Source of the DNA: Vibrio sp. CK2-1
GTDB lineage: Bacteria; Pseudomonadota; Gammaproteobacteria; Enterobacterales; Vibrionaceae
Length of the DNA: 64,000 nt
NCBI RefSeq assembly: GCF_021726515.1
Contig: NZ_JAKKCJ010000001.1
Location: 744,001-808,000 of the forward strand
Reading direction: 5' to 3'
Position 1 is the first letter of the stretch; each line of letters begins with the position of its first letter. A program made the translations under genes and the position numbers. Of this stretch, positions 16,590 through 26,718 are shown piece by piece. The notes below the pieces were generated by a model. That model saw nothing but the letters and a program-made list of their open reading frames with translations. It searched no databases and was not told the origin of the DNA.

Positions 16590-16613
16590 TAGGGATAAAA
16601 GGTGACCTCAACA

Positions 16614-16635
16614 ATTTTAGATCTAGACCTAAAAT
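16614..16635. promoter_or_regulatory. 22-bp near-perfect palindrome, candidate WYL operator
   Basis: Arms ATTTTAG (16614-16620) and CTAAAAT (16629-16635) flank a TCTAGA core, and 20 of 22 positions are symmetric. A TATAAG -10-like element follows nearby and the WYL gene starts 50 bp downstream, so autoregulation is plausible. Confidence 0.5.
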
Positions 16636-16684
16636 AAATTTTATAAGATAGCGTATTCTCAATCTTCACCGTTTCGGAGGGATT

Positions 16685-17518
16685 ATGAAGCTTGGGCAAC
16701 AGAGAATACGTTTTCAATTTATGGAGTTATTGCTTTATTGGGAAGGGGGCTTTACCAAAAAGCAAATTACTGAGCAATTCAATATTACTCGGCAACAAGT
16801 GAGTAAAGATATTCATTTGTATAGTCAGCAATACCAACCTATTAAACTTGAATCTAAGCATTTACATACATCAGGCTTAGAAACGTTTTCTCCATTTTTA
16901 ATTTCCAAGAATGCCGATGAATACCTTAGTTGGCTGCATAGTCGTAACTTAAATTTCCTTAAACATAGTCATATTCAATCAGATGCTTACCAAATTGAGC
17001 TTCCGGTTCGTAATGTATCACCACTTGTCATTCGTCGTTTAATCCAAGCAATACGAGAAAAACAAAAGCTTGAAGTCGACTACGTTTCAATTTCCCACCC
17101 AGAAAAAGATGGCCGAATTTTTCATCCCCATACCTTTGTTTACACTGGAATTCGATGGCATGTACGTGGATATTGTGAAAAATCCCAAAGCTTTAGAGAT
17201 CTAGTATTAACTCGATTTCATAGTGAGCCCGAAGTACTTGGGGCATCTCACGTTTCCTCATTAGACGATTGTGCATGGAATACGGAAGTTAGGATTATTC
17301 TTGCTCCCGATCCAAGGCTTAATACCATGCAGCAGCAAATCCTAATGAAAGATTACAACATGGACGATGGGCAATTAGTCATAAAAACCCAAGCGGCATT
17401 AGTCAGCTATGTATTAAAAGCAATGCAAATAAACTATGGGCATTGGCACAAAGTACCAGAAGCACAGCAACTTATTTTACATAATCAAAAGGAAATAGAA
17501 CCTTGGTTATACGATTAA
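16685..17518 (+). CDS. WYL-domain transcriptional regulator next to CRISPR-Cas
   Basis: The 277-residue protein has an N-terminal winged helix-turn-helix (about 10-50; GFTKKQITEQFNITRQQVSKDI) and a WYL domain (about 120-185; a VYTGIRWHVRGYC segment corresponds to the WYL motif region, then DLVLTRF). The C-terminal extension is about 80 residues. WYL proteins sense ligands, possibly nucleic acid, and often regulate CRISPR-Cas and other defence loci. It precedes cas1 on the same strand with a gap of 109 bp. The ATG at 16685 follows CGGAGGG. It likely controls the cas operon and/or itself (inference). Confidence 0.85.
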   Translation: MKLGQQRIRFQFMELLLYWEGGFTKKQITEQFNITRQQVSKDIHLYSQQYQPIKLESKHLHTSGLETFSPFLISKNADEYLSWLHSRNLNFLKHSHIQSDAYQIELPVRNVSPLVIRRLIQAIREKQKLEVDYVSISHPEKDGRIFHPHTFVYTGIRWHVRGYCEKSQSFRDLVLTRFHSEPEVLGASHVSSLDDCAWNTEVRIILAPDPRLNTMQQQILMKDYNMDDGQLVIKTQAALVSYVLKAMQINYGHWHKVPEAQQLILHNQKEIEPWLYD

Positions 17519-17537
17519 AAGAGAAAGTCGGTAACAG

Positions 17538-17554
17538 TGTAAAGTAAGTTTACA
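17538..17554. promoter_or_regulatory. Inverted repeat in the cas1 promoter region
   Basis: TGTAAA-GTAAG-TTTACA is a perfect 6-bp inverted repeat 74 bp before cas1. It is a possible operator for the cas operon. It does not share sequence with the palindrome in front of the WYL gene. Confidence 0.4.
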
Positions 17555-17627
17555 TGGGGATATTTACAGGATTGAATGAAGCAAAGGTTTTGTTAAGTTA
17601 TCCATAGTCAAATTGAGGAAGAATATT

Positions 17628-18587
17628 ATGGATGATTTTAGCCCATCAGATTTGAAAGCCATTTTGCATTCAAAGCGCGCCAATATATTTTATTTAGAAT
17701 ATTGTCGAGTGATGCAAAAAGATGGCCGAGTTTTATATTTAACAGAAAGCTCTAAAGAAAACCTATATTTCAATATTCCAATCGCAAATACCACCGTTCT
17801 ACTTCTAGGTAATGGTACTTCTATTACTCAAGCTGCAATGAGAATGCTGGCACAGGCAGGAGTATTAGTTGGGTTTTCTGGTGGCGGGGGAAGCCCTCTT
17901 TATATGGCGAACGATGCCGAACAACCCATAGAGTGGTTAACGCCTCAAAGTGAATATCGACCGACTGAATATTTACAAGGCTGGTTGGGTTTTTGGTTTG
18001 ATAATGACAAAAGGCTTGCCGCAGCCAAGCAGTTTCAACTAGCTCGCATTCAGTATTTACAAAAGACGTGGCAGAACAACCGTGAACTAAAAATGGAAGG
18101 CTTTGATTTTGACGATAAACAAATCCAAGCTTTTCTTGACGATTTTTATACTCGCACAGATGAAGCAACCAAACAGCAAGAATTATTACTCACCGAAGCT
18201 CAACTGACTAAGCGTTTATACCGTTATGCTGCGAATGCCACTAAGCAAACTAATTTTAAACGCCAGCACCAATCTACAGACCTAGCGAATGATTTTTTAA
18301 ACCATGGTAATTACTTAGCTTATGGATTAGCAGCAACTACTTTATGGGTACTTGGAATACCACATGGTTTTGCTGTCATGCATGGTAAAACTCGCCGTGG
18401 AGCTTTAGTGTTCGATGTTGCTGATCTCATCAAAGATGCGGTTGTTCTACCTTGGGCATTTATCTGCGCCAAAGAAGGCGATAGCCAACAAGAGTTTCGT
18501 CAGCAAGTTTTACAAGCCTTCACCGATAATAAATCGCTCGAATATATGTTTAATACTGTAAAAGCGATAGCACTACCCGAAGAGTAA
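17628..18587 (+). CDS. cas1: CRISPR-associated Cas1, type I-F
   Basis: The 319-residue integrase subunit for spacer acquisition is of the I-F kind. The metal-binding residues are in place: E190 (LLTEAQLTKRLY), H252 (AVMHGKTRRGA), D263 and D266 (FDVADLIKD). These lie within two positions of the Pseudomonas I-F Cas1 ligands. The ATG at 17628 follows GAGGAAG; a TTG at 17613 is less likely. It is the first gene of a tight five-gene operon, and the stop is 14 bp before cas2-3. It should work with the Cas2 domain of the next gene. Confidence 0.95.
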   Translation: MDDFSPSDLKAILHSKRANIFYLEYCRVMQKDGRVLYLTESSKENLYFNIPIANTTVLLLGNGTSITQAAMRMLAQAGVLVGFSGGGGSPLYMANDAEQPIEWLTPQSEYRPTEYLQGWLGFWFDNDKRLAAAKQFQLARIQYLQKTWQNNRELKMEGFDFDDKQIQAFLDDFYTRTDEATKQQELLLTEAQLTKRLYRYAANATKQTNFKRQHQSTDLANDFLNHGNYLAYGLAATTLWVLGIPHGFAVMHGKTRRGALVFDVADLIKDAVVLPWAFICAKEGDSQQEFRQQVLQAFTDNKSLEYMFNTVKAIALPEE

Positions 18588-18601
18588 CAGGAGCAATCAT
18601 T

Positions 18602-21556
18602 ATGATGGTGACCTTTGTTTCTCAATGCGAGAAGAACGCCCTCAAGAAAACCCGCCGAGTGCTGGATGCTTTCGCAAATAGAATTGGCGACAACACTTGG
18701 CAAACTGTCATTACCGAAGATGGTCTACAAACCGTTAAAAGGATGCTAAGAAAAACAGCCAGTCGGAGTACTGCGGTTAGTTGTCATTGGATTCGTTCCA
18801 GATCAAGAAGCCAATTTTTGTGGGTGGTGGGGAATAAGAGTAAGTTTAATTTAGAGGGTGTAGTGCCGGTAAATTACACCGAAGTGAATGATATCAAAAT
18901 GGATGAAACAAAAATTATGTCAGAAGTAGTTTATGCAAATACACAAAAACAGTTACTTTCAGAGCATCTATTTGCTGTCGGCACTGTAGCAGCACTATTA
19001 ATTGAGCAGTTATTCGGCAGTGAGCAATCAGGCTTAAGGCAAGCCGCTTTTGTAAGTGGATGTTTACATGATATTGGTAAATTAGACCCTGAATACCGAG
19101 CTTGGCTTGAAAAAGCGATCAATAAAAATAAAAAGCAATTAGTAGAACTACAAGATGATGGGGTACATATCGATGCTGTTAAGTTTTCTTTTGAAAAACA
19201 TCCTAGACACAATGAGATTTCGTTATGGCTATGTCAGTTTATAGGGCTTGAGGCTGTTCTCCCAAATAAAGGGTTAGTTGAATATATTGAGCACACGATT
19301 TTTTGGCATCATGCCAAGCCAATTCGTAAAGATGAATATATAAAGATCAATGATGTGCATCGTAAACTGAATGTCATATATAAAGATAAAGGTATACAAG
19401 AGTTAGTAGCACATGCAGAATTGTTACTACACGATGTGGTAGATATCCAAAACAATTATACTCAATCGAATTTAAGTGCTGACTTTAGAAAATGCTCAAT
19501 TAAATATAGTGAAGATCTAACCTCAGGATTCCGTAAAACAGAATTACCATGTTATAAACAATACGAATGTGAAGAATCGTTTAAACCTTATATTGATGAC
19601 ATTAAATTTAATAGTAAAACTGATATTTTAAGATCTTGTGTGATAAGTGCTGATCGTCAAATTTCTGCATTAAGTTCAGAAGAGTTGAGTAATTACATAG
19701 CAACTGGCACGTTGAATTTATTGGTTGAGAAAACACTCAAACAGGAGAGTAACTTAGCCCAGCAAATACAAGATTGCTTAGCTGGTTTTGAGCAACAATA
19801 TCCAAATAGTAAACGAAATATCGAACAAGCGGTTACAGCTAAATCGTTACTAGACGTAGAGCACGTTGCGGTACTTAACGGCCCTGCAGGTTGTGGTAAA
19901 ACAAAAATTGCTTTGGAATGGGCAAAATTAAGTGAGGCTAAGAAGATCATTTGGATTTGTCCACGCGTGCAAGTATGTGAAGGACTTTACCAAGATCTGA
20001 TAAGTGATGAATATCTACCGTCAGGAAAAATTGAAATTTGTACAGGGGAGTTTAAGTATATTAATAATCAAGGTGAACAAGAACTCACCTTACAAGGCAA
20101 AGAATTTTCAGGCGATATTGTATTAACGACGATCGATCAGATCATTAATAGTATTACTACGCATACCAATGTGACGGTACTTACCGATTTTTTAAATAGT
20201 CACATTGTGTTTGATGAATTTCACGAATATATCCCCATGCCTGCATTTAACTTACTGTTTGCCGAGTTAGTGCAAGCGAAAAAATTAATGGGGAGTCGTG
20301 CCAATACATTACTTGTTTCAGCAACACCTAATTATAGCTTTATTAAAAATATTTTAGAAATAGATAACCAAGACACCAAGTCGATACAGAGTTTTAATCA
20401 GAGCCAATATCAAATCAATTTCGAATTGTTTGATGAAGCACAACAAGATCAAAATAATCCTCTATTTAAAGTACAACCGAAAAACACTATTGTTATCAGT
20501 AATACAGCAACATTAGCTCAGCAAGCTTTTATTAAAAACCAAACAATTGAAAATGCGATTGTGTTTCATGGAAAATTTAAAACAAAAGACAAACAAGCCA
20601 TTTTCAGCAAAGTGTATGAAAGTTTTAAAGCGAAAGGGAGTAGAGAATTTGATGTACTACGAAGTGGTCCGATAGTGCAAGCTGCGCTTAATATCACGTG
20701 CTCTCAAATGACAAGTGAATTTACAACGGCGGAAAACTTTTTGCAGCGTTTAGGGCGTTTAGACCGTTTTAGCGAGAGTCAGTCTATTAATCAATATACG
20801 GTTGCTATACCGAAAGTTATTCCGGAATCTAATGGCAAAATCACCTGTAATTGTGCTCGATTTTTAAATGGTAGTAATAGCTATCGAAGTGCCTATGCGT
20901 GGTATGAGTTTTTACAAAAGAACTTACCAGAGCAACCTTTAACTATTAATGAGATTTACCAGCTTTATGAATCCTTTTATCAATCTAATCAAGGGCAAGA
21001 AGCGGTAAGGCTAGATTTGATTGCGGCATTAAAAGAAAGTGTCAAAGTTATTGTTGCAAAAGTACATGACCCAATTCGTTTTATAAAAAAACAAAAAGCC
21101 AGTGATAAAAAGAAATTGAAAAAATCATCACTACGGGGTGATAGTCGCTTTGTGCAAATGGTTGTGATGGATATTGAAAGCTTCGATAACTTTACGATTA
21201 CTAATGAGTACGCCGTTGATTGGCGAGAGACGGATAGTGACTTTTCAAATTGTTATACAGAGTCCCTGAATTTGCTGCGCAACGCAGGGATCATTGATTA
21301 CGTAGCCAAAAAGCACCACCAAATAGATGAAACTAGCCCAAGTAAAGGGATTACCGCTAAAAATATTGGCTTGCGTAAGCAGGTTTTAGAAGGGGCTGCA
21401 GTAGAGCCTCAGTTTCCAATTTACTTAAGTTATACACCATCAGATTTACTATCAAAATTAGGTGAAAACGAAAATGATGAATCTGCCATTTATTACTTAA
21501 AGGGCACCAAACAAGTAATTGGTGCAATGCCATTCAGCAAAATTATTCAATCATAA
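18602..21556 (+). CDS. cas2-3: Cas2-Cas3 fusion nuclease-helicase, type I-F
   Basis: The 984-residue fusion is typical of type I-F. Residues 1-95 form the Cas2 domain. An HD nuclease domain follows, with EHL (H122), CLHDIGK (H156-D157) and FWHHAKP. The SF2 helicase has Walker A GPAGCGKT (about 427-434), Walker B DEFH (538-541), VSATP, and motif [11 protein letters not shown] (715-723). It cuts and unwinds the target DNA after Cascade binding, and its Cas2 part joins Cas1 for adaptation. The start is ATG 18602 after AGGAG; ATG 18605 is equally possible. All catalytic motifs appear intact. Confidence 0.95.
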   Translation: MMVTFVSQCEKNALKKTRRVLDAFANRIGDNTWQTVITEDGLQTVKRMLRKTASRSTAVSCHWIRSRSRSQFLWVVGNKSKFNLEGVVPVNYTEVNDIKMDETKIMSEVVYANTQKQLLSEHLFAVGTVAALLIEQLFGSEQSGLRQAAFVSGCLHDIGKLDPEYRAWLEKAINKNKKQLVELQDDGVHIDAVKFSFEKHPRHNEISLWLCQFIGLEAVLPNKGLVEYIEHTIFWHHAKPIRKDEYIKINDVHRKLNVIYKDKGIQELVAHAELLLHDVVDIQNNYTQSNLSADFRKCSIKYSEDLTSGFRKTELPCYKQYECEESFKPYIDDIKFNSKTDILRSCVISADRQISALSSEELSNYIATGTLNLLVEKTLKQESNLAQQIQDCLAGFEQQYPNSKRNIEQAVTAKSLLDVEHVAVLNGPAGCGKTKIALEWAKLSEAKKIIWICPRVQVCEGLYQDLISDEYLPSGKIEICTGEFKYINNQGEQELTLQGKEFSGDIVLTTIDQIINSITTHTNVTVLTDFLNSHIVFDEFHEYIPMPAFNLLFAELVQAKKLMGSRANTLLVSATPNYSFIKNILEIDNQDTKSIQSFNQSQYQINFELFDEAQQDQNNPLFKVQPKNTIVISNTATLAQQAFIKNQTIENAIVFHGKFKTKDKQAIFSKVYESFKAKGSREFDVLRSGPIVQAALNITCSQMTSEFTTAENFLQRLGRLDRFSESQSINQYTVAIPKVIPESNGKITCNCARFLNGSNSYRSAYAWYEFLQKNLPEQPLTINEIYQLYESFYQSNQGQEAVRLDLIAALKESVKVIVAKVHDPIRFIKKQKASDKKKLKKSSLRGDSRFVQMVVMDIESFDNFTITNEYAVDWRETDSDFSNCYTESLNLLRNAGIIDYVAKKHHQIDETSPSKGITAKNIGLRKQVLEGAAVEPQFPIYLSYTPSDLLSKLGENENDESAIYYLKGTKQVIGAMPFSKIIQS

Positions 21557-21575
21557 ACTAAGAAGGGAAAAATAC

Positions 21576-22532
21576 ATGGAAAAAGTAACAGGAATTAAAA
21601 GTGTCGATTTTAAGATTGTCGCGTTAGGTCACGGCGTAGTGAACTGGAACGGGCCGACAGCGCTAATGGGAGAAAAAGGGACGGAGCTAAATAATCATAC
21701 ATTACCTAAACTTCGAGGCTATACAAACTTGACGGGTAAGTCAAAAGAAGAAACAGGTTATAAATACAAAAAGCAGGCTACCGATATCGACTTTAAGGAA
21801 ACGCCACTTTACATCAGCCAAAACTGTATACGCCATCACCTATTCAGATCACAAGCTTTTGATATTCATTATGCGAATAAAGCAAAGCTAGATAACTTAA
21901 TGAAAGTATTATCATCAGTAACTGGATTAGTGAGAGGTTATGTTGTACCAAACAGCCAAAATAAGCGTACAAGCCCCTTATTAATAGAAGATTTTGTTGA
22001 TCAATTAGGTAATGGAAACTTTGAACAGTTTGGTCAAGCAGGTGAACGAGATAGTTCATCCTTTTTCTCAAAGACTACATTTGGTGATACCAAGTACATT
22101 TCTTATGGTTCAATTAGTATTGAACAATTGCAGTTTATTTCTCTTGATAAAAAATTCGATCGTGAAGCGATGCAAATTAAAGAAGGGCAAGGTGAAGAAG
22201 TTGCTAAATCAGTAGCAGAGTTTATTCAAACACTTGTTCCTGAATCATCACCGAAAGCGACATTTCATAGTAATTATGTGCGTAAAGGGACGATTTTTGA
22301 TGAGGGTGAAAATGGAATTTTATTAAATCAAGATGCAATGAAAGTGCTAGTGAAGTTTACCCTAGATCTCATTTCAGAGCTATCTATCCGCCAAGCTAAA
22401 TCATATATGTATGTTGATGAGGTGCTTGTTGATTATAACGATAGTAATAAAATGATGCGTATTAAGCGTGATGAAAGTGAAATAAGTTCTCAACCTCAAA
22501 CTGATTTTGCAGTTTACTTTGAAGCCAAGTAG
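21576..22532 (+). CDS. cas7fv: Cas7fv, crRNA backbone subunit of type I-F2 (I-Fv) Cascade
   Basis: The 318-residue protein closely resembles the Shewanella putrefaciens CN-32 I-Fv backbone protein as I remember it ([74 protein letters not shown]). Multiple copies are expected to coat the crRNA spacer. The ATG at 21576 follows AGAAGGGA; the open frame extends back into cas2-3 but without support. The next genes are the Cas5fv and Cas6f partners. No large (Cas8f) or small subunit is encoded. Confidence 0.92.
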   Translation: MEKVTGIKSVDFKIVALGHGVVNWNGPTALMGEKGTELNNHTLPKLRGYTNLTGKSKEETGYKYKKQATDIDFKETPLYISQNCIRHHLFRSQAFDIHYANKAKLDNLMKVLSSVTGLVRGYVVPNSQNKRTSPLLIEDFVDQLGNGNFEQFGQAGERDSSSFFSKTTFGDTKYISYGSISIEQLQFISLDKKFDREAMQIKEGQGEEVAKSVAEFIQTLVPESSPKATFHSNYVRKGTIFDEGENGILLNQDAMKVLVKFTLDLISELSIRQAKSYMYVDEVLVDYNDSNKMMRIKRDESEISSQPQTDFAVYFEAK

Positions 22533-22540
22533 AGGTGGTT

Positions 22541-23554
22541 ATGAAAATAACCATAGAATATGAATCCAGTTGGAGGAACTCGTTTCTTGAAGGTAGTAAC
22601 AATGATGTACTACCTAAAACAGGACGGAAATTTATCGGTTCATTAAAAAGTTTAAATGAACGTAGTAAGCCAGAAAACTTTATTAGGCGAGAAGTGACTA
22701 TTGATACCGTAATGGGAGTGCTAAATCGTTTAATAGGTGATCAGCGTAAGCTTTATCAATCTAGAAATAGTGAAAATTACTTTTTTAAAGAGATAGAATC
22801 GCTTGTTAGGTTTGATGATAAGCCGAAGTCAGTCAATGCTGAAATGACATATATAAGAAATATTACAGGCAGTACAGATCAAAATGCCTTCACTGGAATG
22901 ATTAAAGTGAATGACCCTATTTTTACTTCTGATTATGCAGAGTATTTCTGGGGGGTATTATCGTTAGATATGCCAGATTTAATCAGCTTTATCTTAGGTA
23001 AAGAAGTGAGCTTTAACTTCATTTCAGTAGAGCCATTATCATTAATTGCGAGACTAGAAGAGATAAATAAACAAAAGCCAATAGAAAAAGAAGGTGAGCT
23101 AGCAGAAGCTTACCAATACCTTTCTGATAAATTTGAAAAGTTTAAAGGTATTAATAATAAAGGGCTAGTACTACCAATTAGCATGTATTGCTCGGCACTT
23201 TATCTACAAATAGAAAGGCTTAGTGATAAGTATGATATGAGCAGTGCTAAAACAAAAGCAGGTGGTATAGGGGGCATCTCTAATAACGGCTTTACTAAAA
23301 AAGATTTTATGGGGCGATACACAACTGGGGAAAAGAAAAAAATATGGGGTAATCCCTATATGCGAGAGGAATTAGTTAAAGGTATTGGAAAAACTCGACA
23401 TTTAATGACGAAAGCTTCTGGGCAGTTAGTTATTGAAATAGATATTCCTCGTGAAAGGGCAAAGGAACTCTCACAACTTATCGAAAATGCAGGAGTTTCC
23501 TCATTTTATTTAGGTAAGAAGGGTTTGGCTTACGTCAGCAATATACGGATATAG
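22541..23554 (+). CDS. cas5fv: Cas5fv, PAM-recognising subunit of type I-F2 Cascade
   Basis: The 337-residue protein occupies the cas5fv position between cas7fv and cas6f, 8 bp after the former. In the I-Fv system studied in Shewanella, Cas5fv carries an extra helical domain that takes over PAM recognition from the missing large subunit; the length here is compatible with that. The central region has a glycine-rich basic segment (KAGGIGGISNNG, GRYTTGEKKKIWG). The ATG at 22541 is chosen because AGAGG lies 5 nt upstream; the in-frame GTG at 22535 would have no spacing. The assignment rests on position, size and resemblance. Confidence 0.88.
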   Translation: MKITIEYESSWRNSFLEGSNNDVLPKTGRKFIGSLKSLNERSKPENFIRREVTIDTVMGVLNRLIGDQRKLYQSRNSENYFFKEIESLVRFDDKPKSVNAEMTYIRNITGSTDQNAFTGMIKVNDPIFTSDYAEYFWGVLSLDMPDLISFILGKEVSFNFISVEPLSLIARLEEINKQKPIEKEGELAEAYQYLSDKFEKFKGINNKGLVLPISMYCSALYLQIERLSDKYDMSSAKTKAGGIGGISNNGFTKKDFMGRYTTGEKKKIWGNPYMREELVKGIGKTRHLMTKASGQLVIEIDIPRERAKELSQLIENAGVSSFYLGKKGLAYVSNIRI

Positions 23555-23563
23555 GAGGTAATA

Positions 23564-24115
23564 GTGGACAGTTATATTGAAATCACTTTAAAGCCCGATG
23601 CGGAAATGCGTGAAAATGTGCTGCTAAACAAAGTTTACACGAAGTTACATAAAGCTTTAGTGATGCTTAAATCAGATTCTATTGGAGTAAGTTTTCCCAA
23701 ATATCAAGTTGTACTAGGGCGAGTTATTCGTGTACATAGTAATAGGAACATGCTTCAACACTTTTCTGATCTTAATTGGCTCGGTGGGTTAGTTGGTTAC
23801 TGTGATGTAAGTGAAATCCAGTTGGCTCCTCCCACGTGTGAGTATCGCACAATTTCACGGATTCAAAGCAATATGTCGCAATCTAAGTTAAAGCGTTTGC
23901 TTAAGCGAGGAAGCATAAGCGATACAGATATTAATAAATACAAAGCAAAAATGTTTACAAAAGGCTTAGAACATCCATATTTGGAACTAGAAAGTAGCTC
24001 TAATGGACATAAGCACCGTCGATATTTACGTTTTAGTGAAATCGCTAAAGAGCCTATAGAGGGGAAGTTTGATCTATTTGGTTTAAGTAAAACGGCTACA
24101 GTACCTTGGTTCTAA
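23564..24115 (+). CDS. cas6f: Cas6f (Csy4) crRNA-processing endonuclease
   Basis: The 183-residue RNase starts at GTG 23564 behind a strong AGGAGG. H29 (KVYTKLHKAL) is at the same position as the catalytic histidine of Pseudomonas Csy4. A basic helix (QSKLKRLLKRGS) matches the arginine-rich helix that grips the repeat hairpin. It should cut at the 3' base of the CTGCC-GAATA-GGCAG stem and stay bound to the crRNA 3' handle. It is the last gene of the cas operon and is followed by a terminator and the array leader. Confidence 0.93.
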   Translation: MDSYIEITLKPDAEMRENVLLNKVYTKLHKALVMLKSDSIGVSFPKYQVVLGRVIRVHSNRNMLQHFSDLNWLGGLVGYCDVSEIQLAPPTCEYRTISRIQSNMSQSKLKRLLKRGSISDTDINKYKAKMFTKGLEHPYLELESSSNGHKHRRYLRFSEIAKEPIEGKFDLFGLSKTATVPWF

Positions 24116-24149
24116 AGTAATTAATCGATAATGCTTTAGTTAGATATAA

Positions 24150-24178
24150 GAAAAGGGTCATTTGACCCTTTATTTTTG
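24150..24178 (+). terminator. Intrinsic terminator of the cas operon
   Basis: An AAAGGGTCA-TT-TGACCCTTT hairpin followed by ATTTTTG lies 35 bp after cas6f. Confidence 0.8.
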
Positions 24179-24295
24179 ATCTTTAAAAATACGACTTAAA
24201 AACAATGGGTTACATCTGATGGTTTTTAACAAGGTACAAAAGGGTATTTTTACCTAACTATCAGTTGTAGCTTATTTTATTCCTGATATTCTATT
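24179..24295 (+). promoter_or_regulatory. CRISPR leader
   Basis: This AT-rich 117-bp stretch lies between the cas terminator and the first repeat. It adjoins the end of the array where all repeats are identical; the degenerate repeats are at the far end. It should contain the array promoter and integration signals. No protein-coding content is seen. Confidence 0.7.
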
Positions 24296-26603
24296 CTTCA
24301 CTGCCGAATAGGCAGCTTAGAAATGATGGCCAATGCTCAAATGACATAGGTGATTCTTCACTGCCGAATAGGCAGCTTAGAAATGTTGAGACGCGATCAT
24401 ATTTATAATTACCAGCTTCACTGCCGAATAGGCAGCTTAGAAATCATTAATTTGGTCTTGATAACTATCATCAAACTTCACTGCCGAATAGGCAGCTTAG
24501 AAAATTTTGCTTTACGTATTGTTTATGAAGCTGCTCTTCACTGCCGAATAGGCAGCTTAGAAAGTTCCTGAGCTATGGCCGTTTGACGTCACTCACTTCA
24601 CTGCCGAATAGGCAGCTTAGAAAAAGATATAACGCGAGATTGTCACCCACTGGCGCTTCACTGCCGAATAGGCAGCTTAGAAATGTTTTATATGGTTTTT
24701 CTTCTTCTGATTTACCTTCACTGCCGAATAGGCAGCTTAGAAATGTATCAAAAACTCAACATTTATCCTCTGATTCTTCACTGCCGAATAGGCAGCTTAG
24801 AAACCAATTTGACAGCTAAAAATTAACCGCCAATTCTTCACTGCCGAATAGGCAGCTTAGAAAATGCAGAACGCTTTCCAATCGCCAACATCAGCCTTCA
24901 CTGCCGAATAGGCAGCTTAGAAACGCAATCGCAAGCACCCCGCTAGGCGGTGACGCTTCACTGCCGAATAGGCAGCTTAGAAAATCAAACTACACCGTAA
25001 AATCTGGCAGAAATACTTCACTGCCGAATAGGCAGCTTAGAAATTTAGATGATACTAGGCGCTTATCCTTTCGATCTTCACTGCCGAATAGGCAGCTTAG
25101 AAAGGACGGAAGCGCACCCATTGCACTCAATTGATCTTCACTGCCGAATAGGCAGCTTAGAAATATGTGGGCGCTGATTGGTGCGGGCCTTGTGGCTTCA
25201 CTGCCGAATAGGCAGCTTAGAAAAATAACGAATAAGGATGTTAGATGAATAAAATCTTCACTGCCGAATAGGCAGCTTAGAAAATTTGCAGATTGGTCAA
25301 AGATAGGCCGTGCAACTTCACTGCCGAATAGGCAGCTTAGAAAGTAATGCAGTAGTTGAAAAGTATCACCGCAAACTTCACTGCCGAATAGGCAGCTTAG
25401 AAAAATAATAATCAACACGTGTTTGACGTAACCACCTTCACTGCCGAATAGGCAGCTTAGAAATATGACTAATTTAGACAAAAAGCCCTCAGTTACTTCA
25501 CTGCCGAATAGGCAGCTTAGAAATAAAATCTGCGCTAGGTTGATTTTTCCATCCACTTCACTGCCGAATAGGCAGCTTAGAAACATTTGGTTATCGAATG
25601 GCTGTCTCATCAATCCTTCACTGCCGAATAGGCAGCTTAGAAAACGAACTGCATTATTAACAAAACCACTTGAACCTTCACTGCCGAATAGGCAGCTTAG
25701 AAAGAAAAGCCGAGGCACTAAAAGACGACAGCATACTTCACTGCCGAATAGGCAGCTTAGAAAACTAAATCGCTTTCTTGCCATTCAGAGGTAGACTTCA
25801 CTGCCGAATAGGCAGCTTAGAAAGTTGAACCATTTCACAAACACGTTGTGCTGGTCTTCACTGCCGAATAGGCAGCTTAGAAATTTGTCTTAGCTTTTCA
25901 AAGTTAGTTTGATCACTTCACTGCCGAATAGGCAGCTTAGAAAAATATGAAGAAGCAGCCGCTTGAAGAAGTTTGCTTCACTGCCGAATAGGCAGCTTAG
26001 AAAATTCTTTAACAGACGTTCGTAACGCTTTCCTTCTTCACTGCCGAATAGGCAGCTTAGAAATTTCTATCAACATGGCGTGAATTCTTAGAAAACTTCA
26101 CTGCCGAATAGGCAGCTTAGAAATTTTGTAATCATCATACGTGGGCGCATTCGCTCTTCACTGCCGAATAGGCAGCTTAGAAAAATAAAGAAGACACCCT
26201 AAAAACAAAGCAGCACTTCACTGCCGAATAGGCAGCTTAGAAAACTAAACCATCTAATTACGTTGCTCGTTTGCCCTTCACTGCCGAATAGGCAGCTTAG
26301 AAATATGTGGGCGCTTGTTGGTGCGGGCCTTGTGGCTTCACTGCCGAATAGGCAGCTTAGAAAGTTTTCAGGATATTCACAATAAACGCCTAAATCTTCA
26401 CTGCCGAATAGGCAGCTTAGAAATTTAACGACAACTTGTGTGGTGTAACGATCTTGTTCACTGCCGGATAGGCAGCTTAGAAAATCATTATCAATACACG
26501 ACCATTTAAAAACGGGTTCACTGCCGCACAGGCAGCTTAGAAACTGCTATGTGGGGCGTTTTATCTACTGTATTTGTTCACTGCCGCACAGGCAGCTTAG
26601 AAA
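24296..26603 (+). CRISPR. Type I-F CRISPR array, 39 repeats and 38 spacers
   Basis: The array has 39 repeats of 28 bp and 38 spacers of exactly 32 bp, giving a perfect 60-bp period. The repeat is CTTCACTGCC-GAATA-GGCAG followed by CTTAGAAA, with the I-F hairpin CTGCC/GGCAG. Thirty-six repeats are identical. The last three (26456, 26516, 26576) begin with G instead of C and have altered loops (GGATA once, GCACA twice), marking the old, leader-distal end. Spacers 15 (25164-25195) and 34 (26304-26335) differ at only two bases. The crRNA is read on the plus strand, as for the cas genes. Long apparent reading frames across the array are repeat artefacts. Confidence 0.99.
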
Positions 26604-26670
26604 TTTCGGGTAATCGCCCGCCAATTCGGGCATTGTTTGCTTGAGAGTAAAGCTTGAAGAGTATGAATTG

Positions 26671-26708
26671 ACTCTACGGATGAAAATGGTGAGTTTTCTA
26701 CGTAGAGT
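26671..26708. repeat. Inverted repeat beyond the array trailer
   Basis: ACTCTACG (26671-26678) and CGTAGAGT (26701-26708) form perfect 8-bp arms, extendable by AATT on both sides with one bulge. It lies just after the DUF333 stop on the minus strand. It lacks a T run, so its role is unclear. Confidence 0.4.
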
Positions 26709-26718
26709 AATTTGAAGT

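Noticed and set aside
16685..24115. Assignment as a standard type I-F1 (Csy) system
   Set aside because: No csy1/cas8f gene is present, and the two middle effector genes resemble Cas7fv and Cas5fv rather than Csy3 and Csy2.
25164..25195. A thioredoxin-like ADWCGPC peptide in frame 1 of spacer 15
   Set aside because: The sister spacer changes this frame to ACWCGPC, whereas frame 2 shows only a silent and a conservative change; frame 2 is the better coding reading.
24350..25794. Repetitive reading frames on both strands across the array
   Set aside because: They are read-through of the 28-bp repeat (SLPNRQLR and FLSCLFGSE peptides) at a 60-bp period, not genes.
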